Positions 32,411 through 43,980 of a stretch of DNA of 64,000 nt are shown in pieces. Position numbers and translations under genes: made by a program. Every line of letters begins with the position of its first letter. Positions within the stretch are counted from its first letter, which is position 1. The notes under the pieces are model-generated. The model saw only the letters and a program-made list of their open reading frames with translations, was not told the origin of the DNA and ran no database searches. The DNA comes from Notamacropus eugenii (Eukaryota; Chordata; Mammalia; Diprotodontia; Macropodidae): NCBI RefSeq assembly GCF_028372415.1, contig NC_092873.1:348897390-348961389 (forward strand), read 5' to 3'.

Positions 32411-32561
32411 AACTCCAAGTTCAATGTTTTTTCTATGACACTATACTCCCTCCCACAATATTTGTATTTTTTTTAGAGAAGGCTACATAGAAAAGGCAAT
32501 GCATATTTCAAAGACTGAAGTTCTAATGGTGGCATTTCAGGTACTGTGACACCCATATGGA

Positions 32562-33485
32562 TTCAATCAGTAAACCTTTATTAAGCACCTACTATGTGCC
32601 AGGCACTTGTACTAAATACTAAGGATACAAAAAGAGGCAAAGATAGTCCCTGCCCTCAAGGTGCTTACAATCTAATGGGGGAGATAACATGAAAACAAAT
32701 ATGTATGAAGCAAGCTATTTACAGGATAAATAGGAAATGATTAATGGAGAGAAGGCACTGGAATTAAGAGGGGTTGGGAAAAGCTTCCTGTATAAGGTGA
32801 GAGTTTAGTTGGGGCTTAAAGGAAGCCAGAGAGGTCAGCAGCAGGAGCAGAGGAGGGAGAGCATTTCAGGCATGGGGTACAGCCAGACAGAATGCCTGGA
32901 TCCTAGAGATGGAATGTCTTGTTTGTGGCTTAGCTAGGAGACCAGTGTCACTAGATCAAAGATCAATGATCACTAGATCATTTTTAAACATCTGGGGAAA
33001 CTTTTCCAACCCAACAGGGTATGAACATCATCAAAAGCCTGGAGGAAGAGTCATGTTGGGGAGTAAGCTATAAAAAGACTGGAAAGGTAAACGGGGACTA
33101 GGTTATGAAGGCCTTTGAATTTCAAACAGATCATTACATAATCACTTCTGGAGTCAATAGGAGGTGAGTAGGGGGTGACAAGAGCAGGTCTAGCTTTAGG
33201 AAAATCACTTCAATAGCTGAATGGAGAGTGGATTGGAGTGTGAGAGACTTGAGGCAGGCAGATCCACCAGCGGCTATTGCACCCATCCATGAGATAATGG
33301 GGGGCGGTACCAGGGTGAGGGCAATGTCAGAGGAGAGAAAGGGGCATATTCAAGAGATGTTACAAAGGTAAAACCTATAATCCTTGGCCACAAATTGGGT
33401 ATGGGGTGGGGGGGAGTGTAAGAGTGAGGAGTCCAGGACAACTCTTAGATTCTTGTTTGGAGGGGAGTCAGAGATGAGGAAACCT
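32562..33485 (-). repeat. LINE-2 ORF2 3' half and tail, with a foreign insert
   Basis: The best antisense L2 tail in the window ('ttattaagcacctactatgt', 'gtccctgccctcaaggtgct', 'gggttgggaaaagcttcctg'). It then continues into ORF2 ('ggcggctattgcacccatcc' region, minus-strand remnant of the LDYCNS helix). A foreign segment at about 32967-33046 interrupts it and is duplicated at 33828-33904. Confidence 0.8.
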
Positions 33486-33827
33486 TCCTGGTGCTCCACA
33501 AGTCACATCTTGTAGATTGCTAAATACTATAGGTATCGAGTCAGTCCTACCCACTATGGTTGGATTACTCATGGTACAGTGGGCAGCATTTAAATGTCCG
33601 GCAGAGAGTAGGGGCTAAGTCATCATGGTCTCCAGCAGTGAAGAGTCTTATGCAAATGTTCTAGGCTTGGAATCTGGGTTACATTTGTTTATTGATTAAT
33701 TTACATACTTGACCCAGCCTTCATCATGTTTGGAATGTAGTAGAGCTGCTTGTAATAGCAGTCTTCTTTGATTGCTTTCTATATAGTCATGCCCAAGGCT
33801 TGGAACAGTAGCCCTGGTGGAAGGATA
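33486..33827. other. No recognised feature
   Basis: Unassigned. It may be continuous with the following fragment. Confidence 0.35.
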
Positions 33828-33990
33828 CATTTTTAAATATCTGGGGAAACTTTTCCGACCCAACAGGGTATGAGCATCATCAAAAGCCTGGAGGAAGAGT
33901 CATCCAGGAATTGCTATATGCAGATGACTCTGTCCTTAAAGTGTGCAAGACAGCCAGCAATTGGTCCTGGGAGACTGTAGGAAAAAAACT
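33828..33990 (+). repeat. Possible non-LTR reverse-transcriptase scrap
   Basis: In one plus-strand frame, 33911-33943 reads ELLYADDSVLK, a plausible RT active-site motif, with no stop for about 30 codons around it. The first 78 bp of this block recur inside the L2 at 32967-33046. The family cannot be assigned, and one short motif is weak evidence. Confidence 0.35.
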
Positions 33991-34164
33991 GTAGAAAGAC
34001 TGAGGCTCTGTATGGGTCGTTTTAGAAAGAAACTTCTCAATCTCAAGTTTTCACAGGGAACATTGAACTGAAAGTTGCCAGAGAACTGAGCCACACACAT
34101 AGACCAACGAAATTCTGGCCAGGAAAGGAAAGAAGAAGAAGGGAGGGAGAGAGAGAGAGGGAGA

Positions 34165-34975
34165 AGTAAGGAAGAGAGGAAGGATTTATTAAGTGTGTAT
34201 TATGTGCCAGATCCTATGCTAAGAGTTTTGCAAATATTATCTCATTTGATCCTCTCAATGGGTATGGCCAATAGGAGTTGTTATTATCCCCATTTTACAG
34301 TTGAGAAAACTGAAGCAGTTAGGAGTTAAGTGACTCCTCCAGGGTTGCACTGTTAGTTGTCTGAGGCTCACTCCAAGCCCAGCCCCATCTAGCTACCTCC
34401 AATAGAATGACAAATAGAATAGAGCTGAGGAGACTGGTAAACAGATCGTGGAACCAATATGTTTGTTAAGTCCTAGACCAAATGAAAAATCTCAAGACAA
34501 GCCAGCAATATGTTTATTTGAAGCAAAGAGAAAGAGCGATGAAATTAGAATGAAAGGATCTGGATTTGTCCTTTACTGTTATTTACTATCTGCAAATCCC
34601 TGCATGTTACTTAATCTGCTTTATCATCTGCAAAATGAAGGGGGTAAAATAAATACGCACACACACATATTATATATATATATATATATATATATGTGTA
34701 TATATATATACACACAAATATATAGGTATACATATATGTATATACGTGTGTATGTATATATACATAGGTCTTTATGTATCATGATGTGCTTCTTGTCTGA
34801 GCCTCATAGCAGCAGGTAGGTACTACAATGATTATTATTATGTTTTATTATCCATTTTTGCAGATGAGGAAACTGAGATTTGCCCATTATCACAAAGCTA
34901 CCGAGTATCAGGGCAAGATTTGAACCCAGGTCCACCACTCTGTCTCTGATACCATGCCATTTTTAAGGCCCTTCC
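34165..34975 (-). repeat. Two MIR copies around an AT/GT microsatellite
   Basis: 34165-34400 is an antisense MIR ('ttattaagtgtgtattatgt', 'aaatattatctcatttgatc', 'gttattatccccattttaca'). 34545-34660 is a MIR3-like sense piece. 34661-34770 is an (AT)n/(ACAC) microsatellite. 34795-34970 is a second antisense MIR ('gcagatgaggaaactgagat', 'gatttgaacccaggtccacc'). Confidence 0.75.
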
Positions 34976-35238
34976 CCTCTTCTATAACCAGGAGCCTATT
35001 ATAGCTGAAATAATGAAAGCTTCCACGCAGCTCTCAGCTGAATTTTTAAGCATTTCCATCAACACCCCTTATGATCCCTAAAGATTATGTTCTGGATTCA
35101 TTGGACCAATTCCAAGGGTCAGAAAAGGAATTCAACTCTGCTGACCATTCTCCAGGATTTAGCAGTTTTGGTCTCTAAATGACTAATTAGTTGGTCAACT
35201 TTACCCATAGGCTACTCGGTTTTCTTACAAATCTCATA
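34976..35238. other. No recognised feature
   Basis: AT-rich, without a named repeat or gene. Confidence 0.35.
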
Positions 35239-35351
35239 TATGGTGTGTCCCAAAAGTCTCAGTACAGTTTTGAGCTTTAATAGCTTAATAATAGTACAAT
35301 TTTAAGCTTTAATAGCTCAATGTTGCACTAAGTCTTTTGGGACACCCTGTA
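35239..35351. mobile_element. mariner-like MITE
   Basis: About 110 bp with terminal inverted repeats 'ggtgtgtcccaaaagtctca' (left) and 'taagtcttttgggacaccct' (right), bounded by TA on each side as for Tc1/mariner. The interior is itself partly palindromic ('agctttaatagctta..'). Non-autonomous. Confidence 0.75.
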
Positions 35352-35789
35352 TTCAGGTGAAATTTATTGAACAACATGAGTTAGCCCAAAGATTGCACCA
35401 CCTGGTGCATGCCTGAACTCATCTGACAATCTTTTCTGAGAGCTCATTGGTCAAAATATACAAGACTCATTTGTAGACAATCCATTCCACACTCATGATT
35501 GGTCACATATCTGCAATAGCCTGTTGTGTGGATGGAAATATAAGGTGAAGTGAGTCCCATAATTAATGTAAGGATCAGATATGTTATAAGATAAGTGAAC
35601 TTACTCAAGATAGGCATTCTGTTCAGCATAGATTCTAATCAATATCCAGAGAATGACTGACAAGAGCTGCTGTTTTAGAGTGAGGAAGGCAAAACCTTTC
35701 ATAGAAGTTAAAAAAGGAAGAAAAAACCTGTTACACTTTTGAAAAGCAAATTTATAGGACAATAAGCAACAAGCTTCAAAGAAAACTGT
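35352..35789. other. No recognised feature
   Basis: AT-rich and unassigned. Confidence 0.35.
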
Positions 35790-36035
35790 TTTTAGTCGTC
35801 TTTAGTCAGACACAGCTGTCTGGCTGTGACCCCATTTTCTTGGCAAAGATACCAGAGTGCTTTGCCATTTTCTTCTCCAAGTCATTTTACAGATGAGGAA
35901 ACAGAAGCAAAGAGGGTGAAGTGAATTACCCAGGGTTCTTCAGCTAGAAAGAGTCTGAGGCTGGATTTGATCTCAAGAAAATGAATCTTCCAGATTCCAG
36001 ATCCAGCATTCTATGCACTGTGCCACCTAATACCC
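35790..36035 (-). mobile_element. Mar1-like SINE, antisense
   Basis: 'gtgaccccattttcttggca', 'aagataccagagtgctttgc', 'cattttacagatgaggaaac', 'gcattctatgcactgtgcca'. More diverged than the copies at 30778 and 31525. Confidence 0.85.
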
Positions 36036-36364
36036 TCAAAACAAGCTACCAACTCTTAACACTGCAAGTTAGGACTTCAGATTTTTCTATATATTGATCA
36101 GTTTTGCTAAAACAATTTTTTTTCTTCCTTTGTTTCCAAATATTCTTGGCATAAGGGAAGTTCCTCTGGGAGAGGGGAGGAAACAGGATTTAGATTAGAT
36201 TGCATCTAGGCAATGCAAAGACCAAAGGATATCAGTAAAACCAATTTTAAAACTCTTAACAAGCAAATAGAAAGGATTACAATAAGTTAGACTAAATATA
36301 TTTTTTTTATTTGAAAAAGGAGTATCTCAAAATGAGGGTTACACTTATAGTCATAACACTAATT

Positions 36365-37615
36365 ACAGCAAAAATGACAAAGAACTGCTCCAGCCCTACT
36401 GGAGAACAGTTTGGAACTAGCTATAAAAATGTGTGTACCCTCTGACCCAACAGTACCACTTCTAGGTCTGTATCCCAAAGAGATCATAAAAATATGTACA
36501 AAAATATTTATAGCAGCTCCTTTAGTGGTGGCAAAGAACTGGAAATTGAGGGGATGCCCATTAACTGGGGAATAGCTGAACAAGTTGTTGTATATAATAG
36601 TAATGGAATTCTGTGATTGAGAAATGATGAGCAGGCAGATTTCAGAAAACCTGGAAAAACTTACATGAACTGATGCTGAGTGAAGTGAGCAGAACCAGGG
36701 GGACATTGTACACAGTAATAGCAACATTGTGCAATAATCAACTTTGATAGACTTACTATTGTTCATCCATTGTTTTCAAAGAGAACCATGACATCAGACA
36801 AATGATGACATGACTTGCACTTGACTTTGTTTTGAGCAAGGTCATCAGCCTCACTTTCTCCTCCTGAGCCATCTGGATCCAGTGACCAGATATTTATCAG
36901 GATGACTGGAGACAGCCCAGGATGCAATGGGAAACCTTGGCCTTTTAGGTTAAGGCTTTTGCAGGTATAGACCTCTTTGAAAAGTAGTCAGGGGATGGCC
37001 CCTTTAAAAAGAAAAGAAAATAAATAAATAGATAGCTGAATAAATAAACAAACAAATAAATCAAGCTGGGAGGGGCAGGAGTCTCAGGATTGTTGTTTGG
37101 ACCAGAAACAGTTGCTATTGAAATTCACTCTAAGGCTGGAGGATCCAAAAACCAACCCTTGAGTGGAGCTTGCGCAGGGACCGATTGTTGTTCAGTCTAC
37201 GGGCTTCAGAGTGCATTGGGTCTAAGGTTTTAGGGAAGAGAGGAGGAAGGAAAGAAGACAGCTCTTCTCCATAATACAAAGATCTCCAAGACAATTCCAA
37301 AAGATGGAAAATACTATCCATATCCAAAGAAAAAACTATGGACTCAATGCAGATTGAAGCATACTATTTTCACTTTGGGAGGTGGGGTTCTGGGTTTTTT
37401 CCTTTTGTTCTATTTCTTCTTTTACAACATAACTAATTAGAAATTATTTTGTATTATTGCACATATATAATCTATATCAGAATACTTGCCATCTTGGAGA
37501 GAGATGAGGGAGGGAGAAAAATTTGAAACTCAAAATCTTTCAAAAAATGAATGTTGAAACTTGTCTTTACATGTAATTGGAAAAAATAAAATACTATTAA
37601 ATTTTAAAAAATTAG
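36365..37615 (+). repeat. L1 3' end, split by a composite SINE
   Basis: The marsupial L1 end of ORF2 and 3' UTR: 'tttggaactagctataaaaa', 'ctgacccaacagtaccactt', 'ggggatgcccattaactggg', 'gaactgatgctgagtgaagt'. It breaks off at about 36762 and resumes at about 37259 ('agctcttctccataatac..aagacaattccaaaagatgg') to the A-rich end '..tttgaaactcaaaatctttc'. The insert is a composite SINE plus about 250 bp of unknown sequence. Confidence 0.8.
36763..37005 (-). repeat. Composite SINE, long tail form
   Basis: 'ttcatccattgttttcaaag', 'aaatgatgacatgacttgca', 'gagccatctggatccagtga', 'gcccaggatgcaatgggaaa'. It lies inside the L1 3' end. 37006-37258 continues the insert but cannot be named. Confidence 0.7.
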
Positions 37616-37659
37616 TGCTTTCTAACATTCTGTGATCTCCATTTCTGATGACCTGGGGA

Positions 37660-37820
37660 AGGGGCAGATCGTATGGAGGATTAAAGAACACTTGATTTGG
37701 AGTCAAGAAAACCTGGGTTCAAACCCCAGCTCTGACTAACTTCCAACTCTGGCCTTCACTTTTCTGTTCCATAAATGGTTGGATGAGATGATCTCAAAGG
37801 TCCTTCTCTACCAGCTCTGG
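37660..37820 (+). repeat. MIR3 SINE, sense
   Basis: 'agaacacttgatttggagtc', 'cctgggttcaaaccccagct', 'ttggatgagatgatctcaaa', 'ggtccttctctaccagctct'. Confidence 0.8.
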
Positions 37821-38189
37821 CAATCTGGTTCTGTGGAGAATCACAGCATAATACAGCGGACTGAGCATGTGCAAAGAATGGGTAGCTTCTGGATACCCCA
37901 GCTGTTGGTGTTCAGCAAACCAATGTGGTCGTTGTCAGCAAAAAAACAGAAGTGCTTTAAGTCACTGATTTTAGAAGAATAAACAGGGGAAGAATAGGAT
38001 GGAGGAAAATCACAGCAATCATCTGTGAAAAAAATTTTACAGCAAGTTTTTCTGATAAAGATCTCATTTCTTAAATATATAGAGAACTGAACCAAATTTA
38101 TAAGAATATAATATAATTTACAAGAATACAATATAAGAATCCAATTGAAAAATAGTCAAAGGATATAAAGAGGCAGTTTTCAGATGAAG

Positions 38190-39300
38190 GAAACAAAGCT
38201 ATCTATAGTCATATGAAAAAATATTCTAACTCACTATTGATTAGACAAATGCAAATTAAAACAACTCTGAGGTATCAACCCACACCTATCAGATCGGTTA
38301 ATATGACAGAAAAGGAAAATGACAAATGTTGAAGGGGATGTGGGAAAATTGAGACACTGGTTGGTGAAGTGAATTGATTCAACCACTGTGGAAAAAAATT
38401 TGGAACTATAACCAAAGGGCTATAAAACCATGCATATCTTTGACCCAGCTATTGCTACTAAGTATGTATACCAAAGAGATTAAAAAATAAGGTAAATGAC
38501 CTATATATACAAAAATATTTATAGCAGCTCTTTTTCTGGTGGAAAAGAAATAGAAATTGAAGGAATTCCCTTCAATTTGAGCAGACCTGCAGAACTTGGC
38601 AGTAGGTAGGGGCCAAAATTAAAATAGGCTAAACTTCTTTGGGCCACAGATAGGTTAAACTAGAGACAGACTGCTAATGGTTGGTGCCACAGGGCATGTG
38701 ACAAGCAGGAGAGAGTGCACAGTAGCAACCCTACATTTTTCTGTTGGTCACCTTGACAGGCACTCAGGGTCCTCAGGCTGTATGTTGTACAGGTCTGATT
38801 TAGGGAATGATTCAACAAGTTGTAGTATATGACTGTGATGGAAAACTATTGTGTTATAGGAAATGAAGAGCAGGATCCTCTCAGAAAAATCTGAAAAGCC
38901 TTATATAAACTGATAAAGAGTGAAGTGAGCAGAACCAGGAGAACATTGCATATAGAAATAGCAATATTGTATGATGATCGACTATGAATGACTTAGCTTT
39001 CTCAGCAATGCAATGATCCAAGACAATTTCAAAGAACTTAAGATGAAAAATGCTATCCACCTCCGGAGGAAGAACTGGTGGAGTTTGAATGCAGATCAAC
39101 GCATACTCTTAAAAACTCTTTATTATTTTGGGGTTTTTTTTGTCTGTATTTTCTTTCATAACATGATTAATATGGAAATATGTTTTGCATGACTGCACAT
39201 ATATAATCTATGTAGGTTGCTTCCCTTCTCAATGAGGCGGGAGGAAAGAGAAGGAAAGAATTTGGAACTCAAAAGTTTAAATAAACAAATGCTTTAGCAT
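38190..39300 (+). repeat. L1 3' end, split by a hAT-like MITE
   Basis: Sense marsupial L1: 'gcaaattaaaacaactctga', 'atgtgggaaaattgagacac', 'tatttatagcagctcttttt', then after the insert 'ggaatgattcaacaagttgt', 'agagtgaagtgagcagaacc', 'atgatccaagacaatttc', and the end 'aatttggaactcaaaagttt'. No open ORF2 remains. Confidence 0.82.
38582..38797. mobile_element. hAT-like MITE inside L1
   Basis: 216 bp bounded by CAGACCTGC (left) and ..TACAGGTCTG (right), inverted copies of each other. It interrupts the L1 at the 'cccatcaattggggaatgg'-type site. Flanks aatttgag / atttaggg keep a partial 7-8-bp duplication, as expected for hAT. No coding capacity. Confidence 0.6.
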
Positions 39301-39369
39301 TAAATAATTAAATTATTACTGTATATTATTGGGAGAAAAGTAAAATATTTTTTAAAAAAGAAATCATTG

Positions 39370-40030
39370 ATTCTAAACTGAACAATGCACAGGGCTAAGC
39401 CATAAATGCAGTAGATGGAACAGCCTGGAATGGTTGGCACATCATAATGAATAGAGTTGTTTATTCTGAGTATAGTTCCTAGAGACCAGCCCCAATGCTC
39501 CAAGTAGGTCCTTCAGGGACTGGTTAGCCCCAGGCAACAGCCACAATAAGTTTAAAGGGCTCAAAGGGACCATATCCCCATAATTCATAGTTCAGGAGCC
39601 CCTACCAATGAACTTAGCCATATTAGTTAGCCAGAGTATGCAAAGAGTTCAAAACAAAGGTATTTCATAGAATTTCCTTGGTAGGAAAATTAGCAACAAC
39701 ATTATATTTCCCCCCATTATCCTAGACCAAGCTCTCCTACAAATACATACAGAATAAATGAGAAGAGTGGACACATCGAGGGAAAACACACACAGAGTCA
39801 CACACGTAGGAGACATTTGTGAATAGCATACGTACATAACAGACAACTCAGATTTCTGACCCTGCACAGTTATTGATGCTTTCTAGCGCTGTAGAGAACC
39901 ACTGATGACTTCTAGGGATGTCACACCCTCCCACCAGGCCTATTTCCCTGTGGTCTTATAGTATCTGCTGGTTACCATTCCATTGCACATGGAATCTCCT
40001 CTACTCTGCTGGACATAGTTTCTTTTTTTC
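39370..40030. repeat. LTR/ERV-like dispersed repeat
   Basis: 39715-40030 parallels 12240-12470 ('acaaatacatacagaataaa', 'gtggacacatcgagggaaaa', 'cagagtcacacacgtaggag', 'tacataacagacaactcag', 'tctactctgctggacatag'). 39370-39715 is probably the same element. No retroviral gene or defined LTR edges are visible. Confidence 0.4.
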
Positions 40031-40314
40031 CTGGAAAAAAAGGTTTTATTCTGAACATAAGCACCAAAAAAAGATCATTTACGTGCTTACAGAAGAACAC
40101 AAAAAGAAGATTCTTTATTAAACCATAGATCACCATTCCATATAACTTGCTTATTTTTAAAAGTATAACAATAAATTCTCCACATTACTTTTAAAATTGT
40201 CTTTCTCTCTATATTTCCTTCCAAACTTCCTTCTGTTCCACAATACCACAATATCCCCCTTGTTGCTCTCACTATGGCTAACATCTTCTCTGTCTCCCTC
40301 AATTCCAGTTGTTA

Positions 40315-40965
40315 GAGTTCCTCCTTTGTTTTCGAAGAGGACCAATGATATTATGGGGTGATGAGCTGTAAGTGAATTGGATTTAAGTGAGGCAGAGTTG
40401 CAAGAAGTCATCAGCCTCACTCTCTTCCACAATTATCAAAGTCCAGTGGCAGTACAAAAGTCAAGATGATTGATTGAAGGCCTAGAATGCAGTGGATGAC
40501 CTTAATGTCTTCAATGTCTGACCAAGGTCTAAGTGCTCCTCAGTGCCTGCTTCAGCCACCTTCATGGTTGGAACAAACTGTTCTCATCTGCCCATTCCAT
40601 GGGGAAAACTCTTCATGTGCTTGGGATGGACATTCCTTTCACTCATCAAGGGGTTTGAGGCCCATTGGGCTACCTTCAACATTGTCTGCCAAGACATTTT
40701 ACTGAGGTGTGGCTGCTTCTTATGGTTGTTTTTGAAGTGAATGTTTCTCTTTGAAACAGCCACCCTGAGGGTCTTGCCCTCCCACCTTGATTTTTTTTCT
40801 TTTTCTGATTAAAAGGGCCATCCCTTGACCACTTCTTAAAGAGGCTTCTTGTGGTATAGCCTCTTGGAGCCATAGGTGACAGTTGAGTGAATCAGGTGGG
40901 CACCAAAGGTAGACAAGCAGCCCTGAAAAGGGCTTGGCAAGTAGTCCTCCTTGAACACCCCACAC
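40315..40965 (-). repeat. Long composite SINE/retroposon, antisense
   Basis: The 3' tail is at 40315-40480 ('cctcctttgttttcgaagag', 'gatttaagtgaggcagagtt'). A 480-bp body follows ('cttcaatgtctgaccaaggt', 'gtgcctgcttcagccacctt', 'aggtgtggctgcttcttatg', 'gggcaccaaaggtagacaag'). The whole is the reverse of 49965-50490. It has a much longer body than the ordinary composite SINEs. Its open frames (72-91 aa) are not conserved between copies. Confidence 0.7.
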
Positions 40966-41294
40966 ACCTCAATTTCAATTAAAAACCAAAAGAAAGAAAG
41001 AGGGAAAAAAACCTCTGTAACAAATAAACACAGTCAAACAAAACAAATTTCTGCTGCTCCTTTGGACATGGAGTTTCTATCAGAGGATACTCTGCTCTGC
41101 TGGCTGCCACACTCACTCCAGTTTCTGGCTCACCTGAAATCCTTGGCTAGCTCTTCCTCAAGGAAATACCAGCTGTGCCAGGATCTGTCAGCTTAAAGCC
41201 ATAGGCTTCCCACACCCCCTGCTCTTAGAAAAGGCAGAAAACATTGTACATAGTGTGCCAGCACTGTTTCTGATAGACTTAACAAACAGCAATG
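40966..41294. other. No recognised feature
   Basis: No gene or named repeat. Confidence 0.35.
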
Positions 41295-41299
41295 CAAGG

Positions 41300-41625
41300 A
41301 CCTAACTCATTCCCAAATGACTCTTGAGGCAAAATGCCATCCACATCCAAAGAAAGAACCATGGAACTGGAACACAGAATGAAGCAGAATATTTTCTCTT
41401 GTGTTATATTTTGTTTTGTTTTGGTTTTTCTCACAGTTTCTCCAATTTTTAAAAAATTCTTCTATACAACATGACTAATGTGAAAATGTGTTTAATAAGA
41501 ATGTATGTGTAGAACCCATAGAAGATTGCATGCCATCTTGCGGAGGGACAGTGGAAGGGGGAGAAATTTTAAAACATATGGAAGTGATTGTTGAAAACTA
41601 AAAACAAATAAATTAATTTAAAAAA
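41300..41625 (+). repeat. L1 3' UTR, 5'-truncated
   Basis: 'aatgccatccacatccaaag', 'aagaaccatggaactggaac', 'ctatacaacatgactaatgt', 'tgccatcttgcggagggaca', ending in an A-rich tail at about 41600-41640. Confidence 0.7.
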
Positions 41626-41639
41626 AAAAGAAAGAAAAG

Positions 41640-42009
41640 GAAGAAAATCCTTGCCTTAGGACTAGCAAAAACAGCTCCCATTTTGCCCCTGAGAGTGTTG
41701 GCTCTTAAGGTCTCTTATTTCCCAGGAAGAGATTCTCGGCCCCAGGTGCCAAGCTCTTGAGAACAAAAAGTAGGCTTGCTCTCATCTAAGTAATGTTCTT
41801 CATGTTAATCTTTTTTTTGGACTTCCTATTCCTGGTCCAAAGGCTTGGGAGCCTCTGTCTAAGACCTTATCATATGTTATGGTGAGTATTTCTTTGACTT
41901 CCCAATTTTCAGCCTCTGAAGATTTTAAGCCAGGTAAAGGCTATTTGTTTAATCACTACCAAACAACTCTGGGATTTAGTGTTTCTCAGTTTTTTAAAAC
42001 TAGATCTTT
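41640..42009. other. No recognised feature
   Basis: Unassigned sequence before the HAL1 cluster. Confidence 0.35.
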
Positions 42010-43214
42010 TCTTTTTTTAATATATAATTGATTTATTTTCAGTTCTTAACATTCACTTCCACAAGAATTTGAATTCAAAATTTTCTCCCCATATCTCCCC
42101 ACCCCCCACTCCAGGACAGCATGCACCCCATCTACCCCTTCCTCAAGGCTGTCTTCCCTTCTATTACCCACACTTCTTCCATCCCTCTTCCCCTCTATTT
42201 TCCTGTAGGGTAAAAAAGGTTTCTATACTCCATTGCCTGTATAGTTTAATTTCCAGTTCCATGATAAAACAATTTTTTAACATTCATTCTTAAAGCTTTG
42301 AGTTCCATATTCTCTCCCTCCCTCCCCACCCACCCTCATTGAAAAAACAAACAATTCAGTATAGACCATACCTATATAACAATGCAAAGCACTTCCATGA
42401 TAGTTATGTTGTAAAAGACTAACCACATTTCTCTCTGTCCTATCCTACCCTTCATTTATTCCATTCTCTCCCTAGACCAGTCCTCCTACAATAGTGTTTG
42501 CTTCTGATTATCCTTTTCTCCAATTTGCTGTCCCTTCTATTATCTTCCCTCTCCTATCCCCTTCCCCCTTGCCTTCCTGTAGGGTAAAATAGATTTCCAT
42601 ATCCAATTGAGTGTGTGTTATTCCCTCCTTAAGCCAAATCCCATGAGAGTAGGGCTCAATTATTTCCTTTCATCTCTCTCCTCTTCCCTTCCATTGTAAA
42701 AGCTCTTTCTTCCCTCTTTTATGTGAGGTGATTTACTACATTCTCTCTCTCCCTTTCTCTTACTCCTAATACAGTAAATTTTTAACAGTAAATTTTTTTT
42801 TTTAGGTATTCTCCCTTCATATTCAGCTCACCCTGTGCCCTGTCTATATGTGTGTATGTATGTACATACATACATACATACACACACACACATATATACA
42901 TACACACATATACATGCACACACATATATGCATATACATACGTACACCTATGTACATATATATACCACACATATATAATATACACATACATTCCCCTACA
43001 TACCTATACACACACACACATATTCACACACACACACACATGTATATATTCCCTCTAACTACTCTAATACTTAGAAAGTTCTCATGAGTTATATGTAGGC
43101 ATGTAAACAGTTCAACTTTAATGAGTTCCTTAAGGCCTCTCTTTCCTGTTTACCTTTTCATGCTTCTCTTCATTCTTGTATTTGAAAGTCAAATTTTCTG
43201 TTCAACTCTGATCT

Positions 43215-43980
43215 TTACAACAAGAATGCTTGAAAGTCCTCTATTTCATTGAAATTCCATTTTTTCCCTGAAGTACTATACTCAGTTTCTCTGGATAGGT
43301 GATTCTTGGTTGTAATCCTATCTCCTTTGCTTTCTGGAATATCATATTCCAAGCCCTTCAGTCCCTTAGGGTAGAAGCTGCTAAATTCTGCATTATCCTG
43401 ATTGTATTTCCACAATACTTTGCTTCTTTCTGGCTGCTTGCAATATTTTCTCCTTGACCTGGGAACTGTGGAATTTGGCTACAATATTCCTAGGAGTTTT
43501 CCTTTGGGGATCTCTTTTAGGAGGTGATCAATGAATTCTTTTCATTTCTATTTTACCCTCCAGTTCAAGGATAACGGGCAGTTTTTCTTGATAATTTCTT
43601 GGAAGATGATGTCTAGGTTCTTTTTTTGATCATGGTTTTCAGATAGTCCAATAATTTTTAAATTATTTCTCCTGGACCTATTTTCCAGGTCAATTATTTT
43701 TCCAATGAGATATTTCACTTTGTCTTCTACTTTTTCATTCTTTTGGTTTTGTTTTATAATTTCTTGGTTTCTCATAAAGTCATTAGCTTCCATCTGCTCC
43801 ATTCTAATTTTTAAAGAACTATTTTCTTCAGTGAGCTTTTGAACCTCCTTTTCCATTTGACCTATTCTGGTTCTTAAACTATTCTTCTCCTCATTGACTT
43901 TTTGGACCTCTTTTGCCATTTGGGTTAGTCTATTTTTAAAGGTGTTATTTTCTTCGGCATTTTTGGGTCTCCTTTAGCAA
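43215..43980 (-). pseudogene. HAL1 ORF1, copy D, degenerate
   Basis: The minus-strand fragment at 43548-43919 keeps the coiled coil (KEVQKVNEEKN.., RIGQMEKEVQKLTEENSSL) and the start of the RRM-like part (NRSRRNNLKIIGLSENHD). 43215-43415 keeps the C-terminal end (KWNFNEIEDFQAFLL). Frameshifts separate them. The N-terminal piece lies beyond the insertion at 47017-47230 (KNKTIEGYFLGEKV, QWSQAMEELKKDFENQV), with the start codon lost. Confidence 0.85.
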
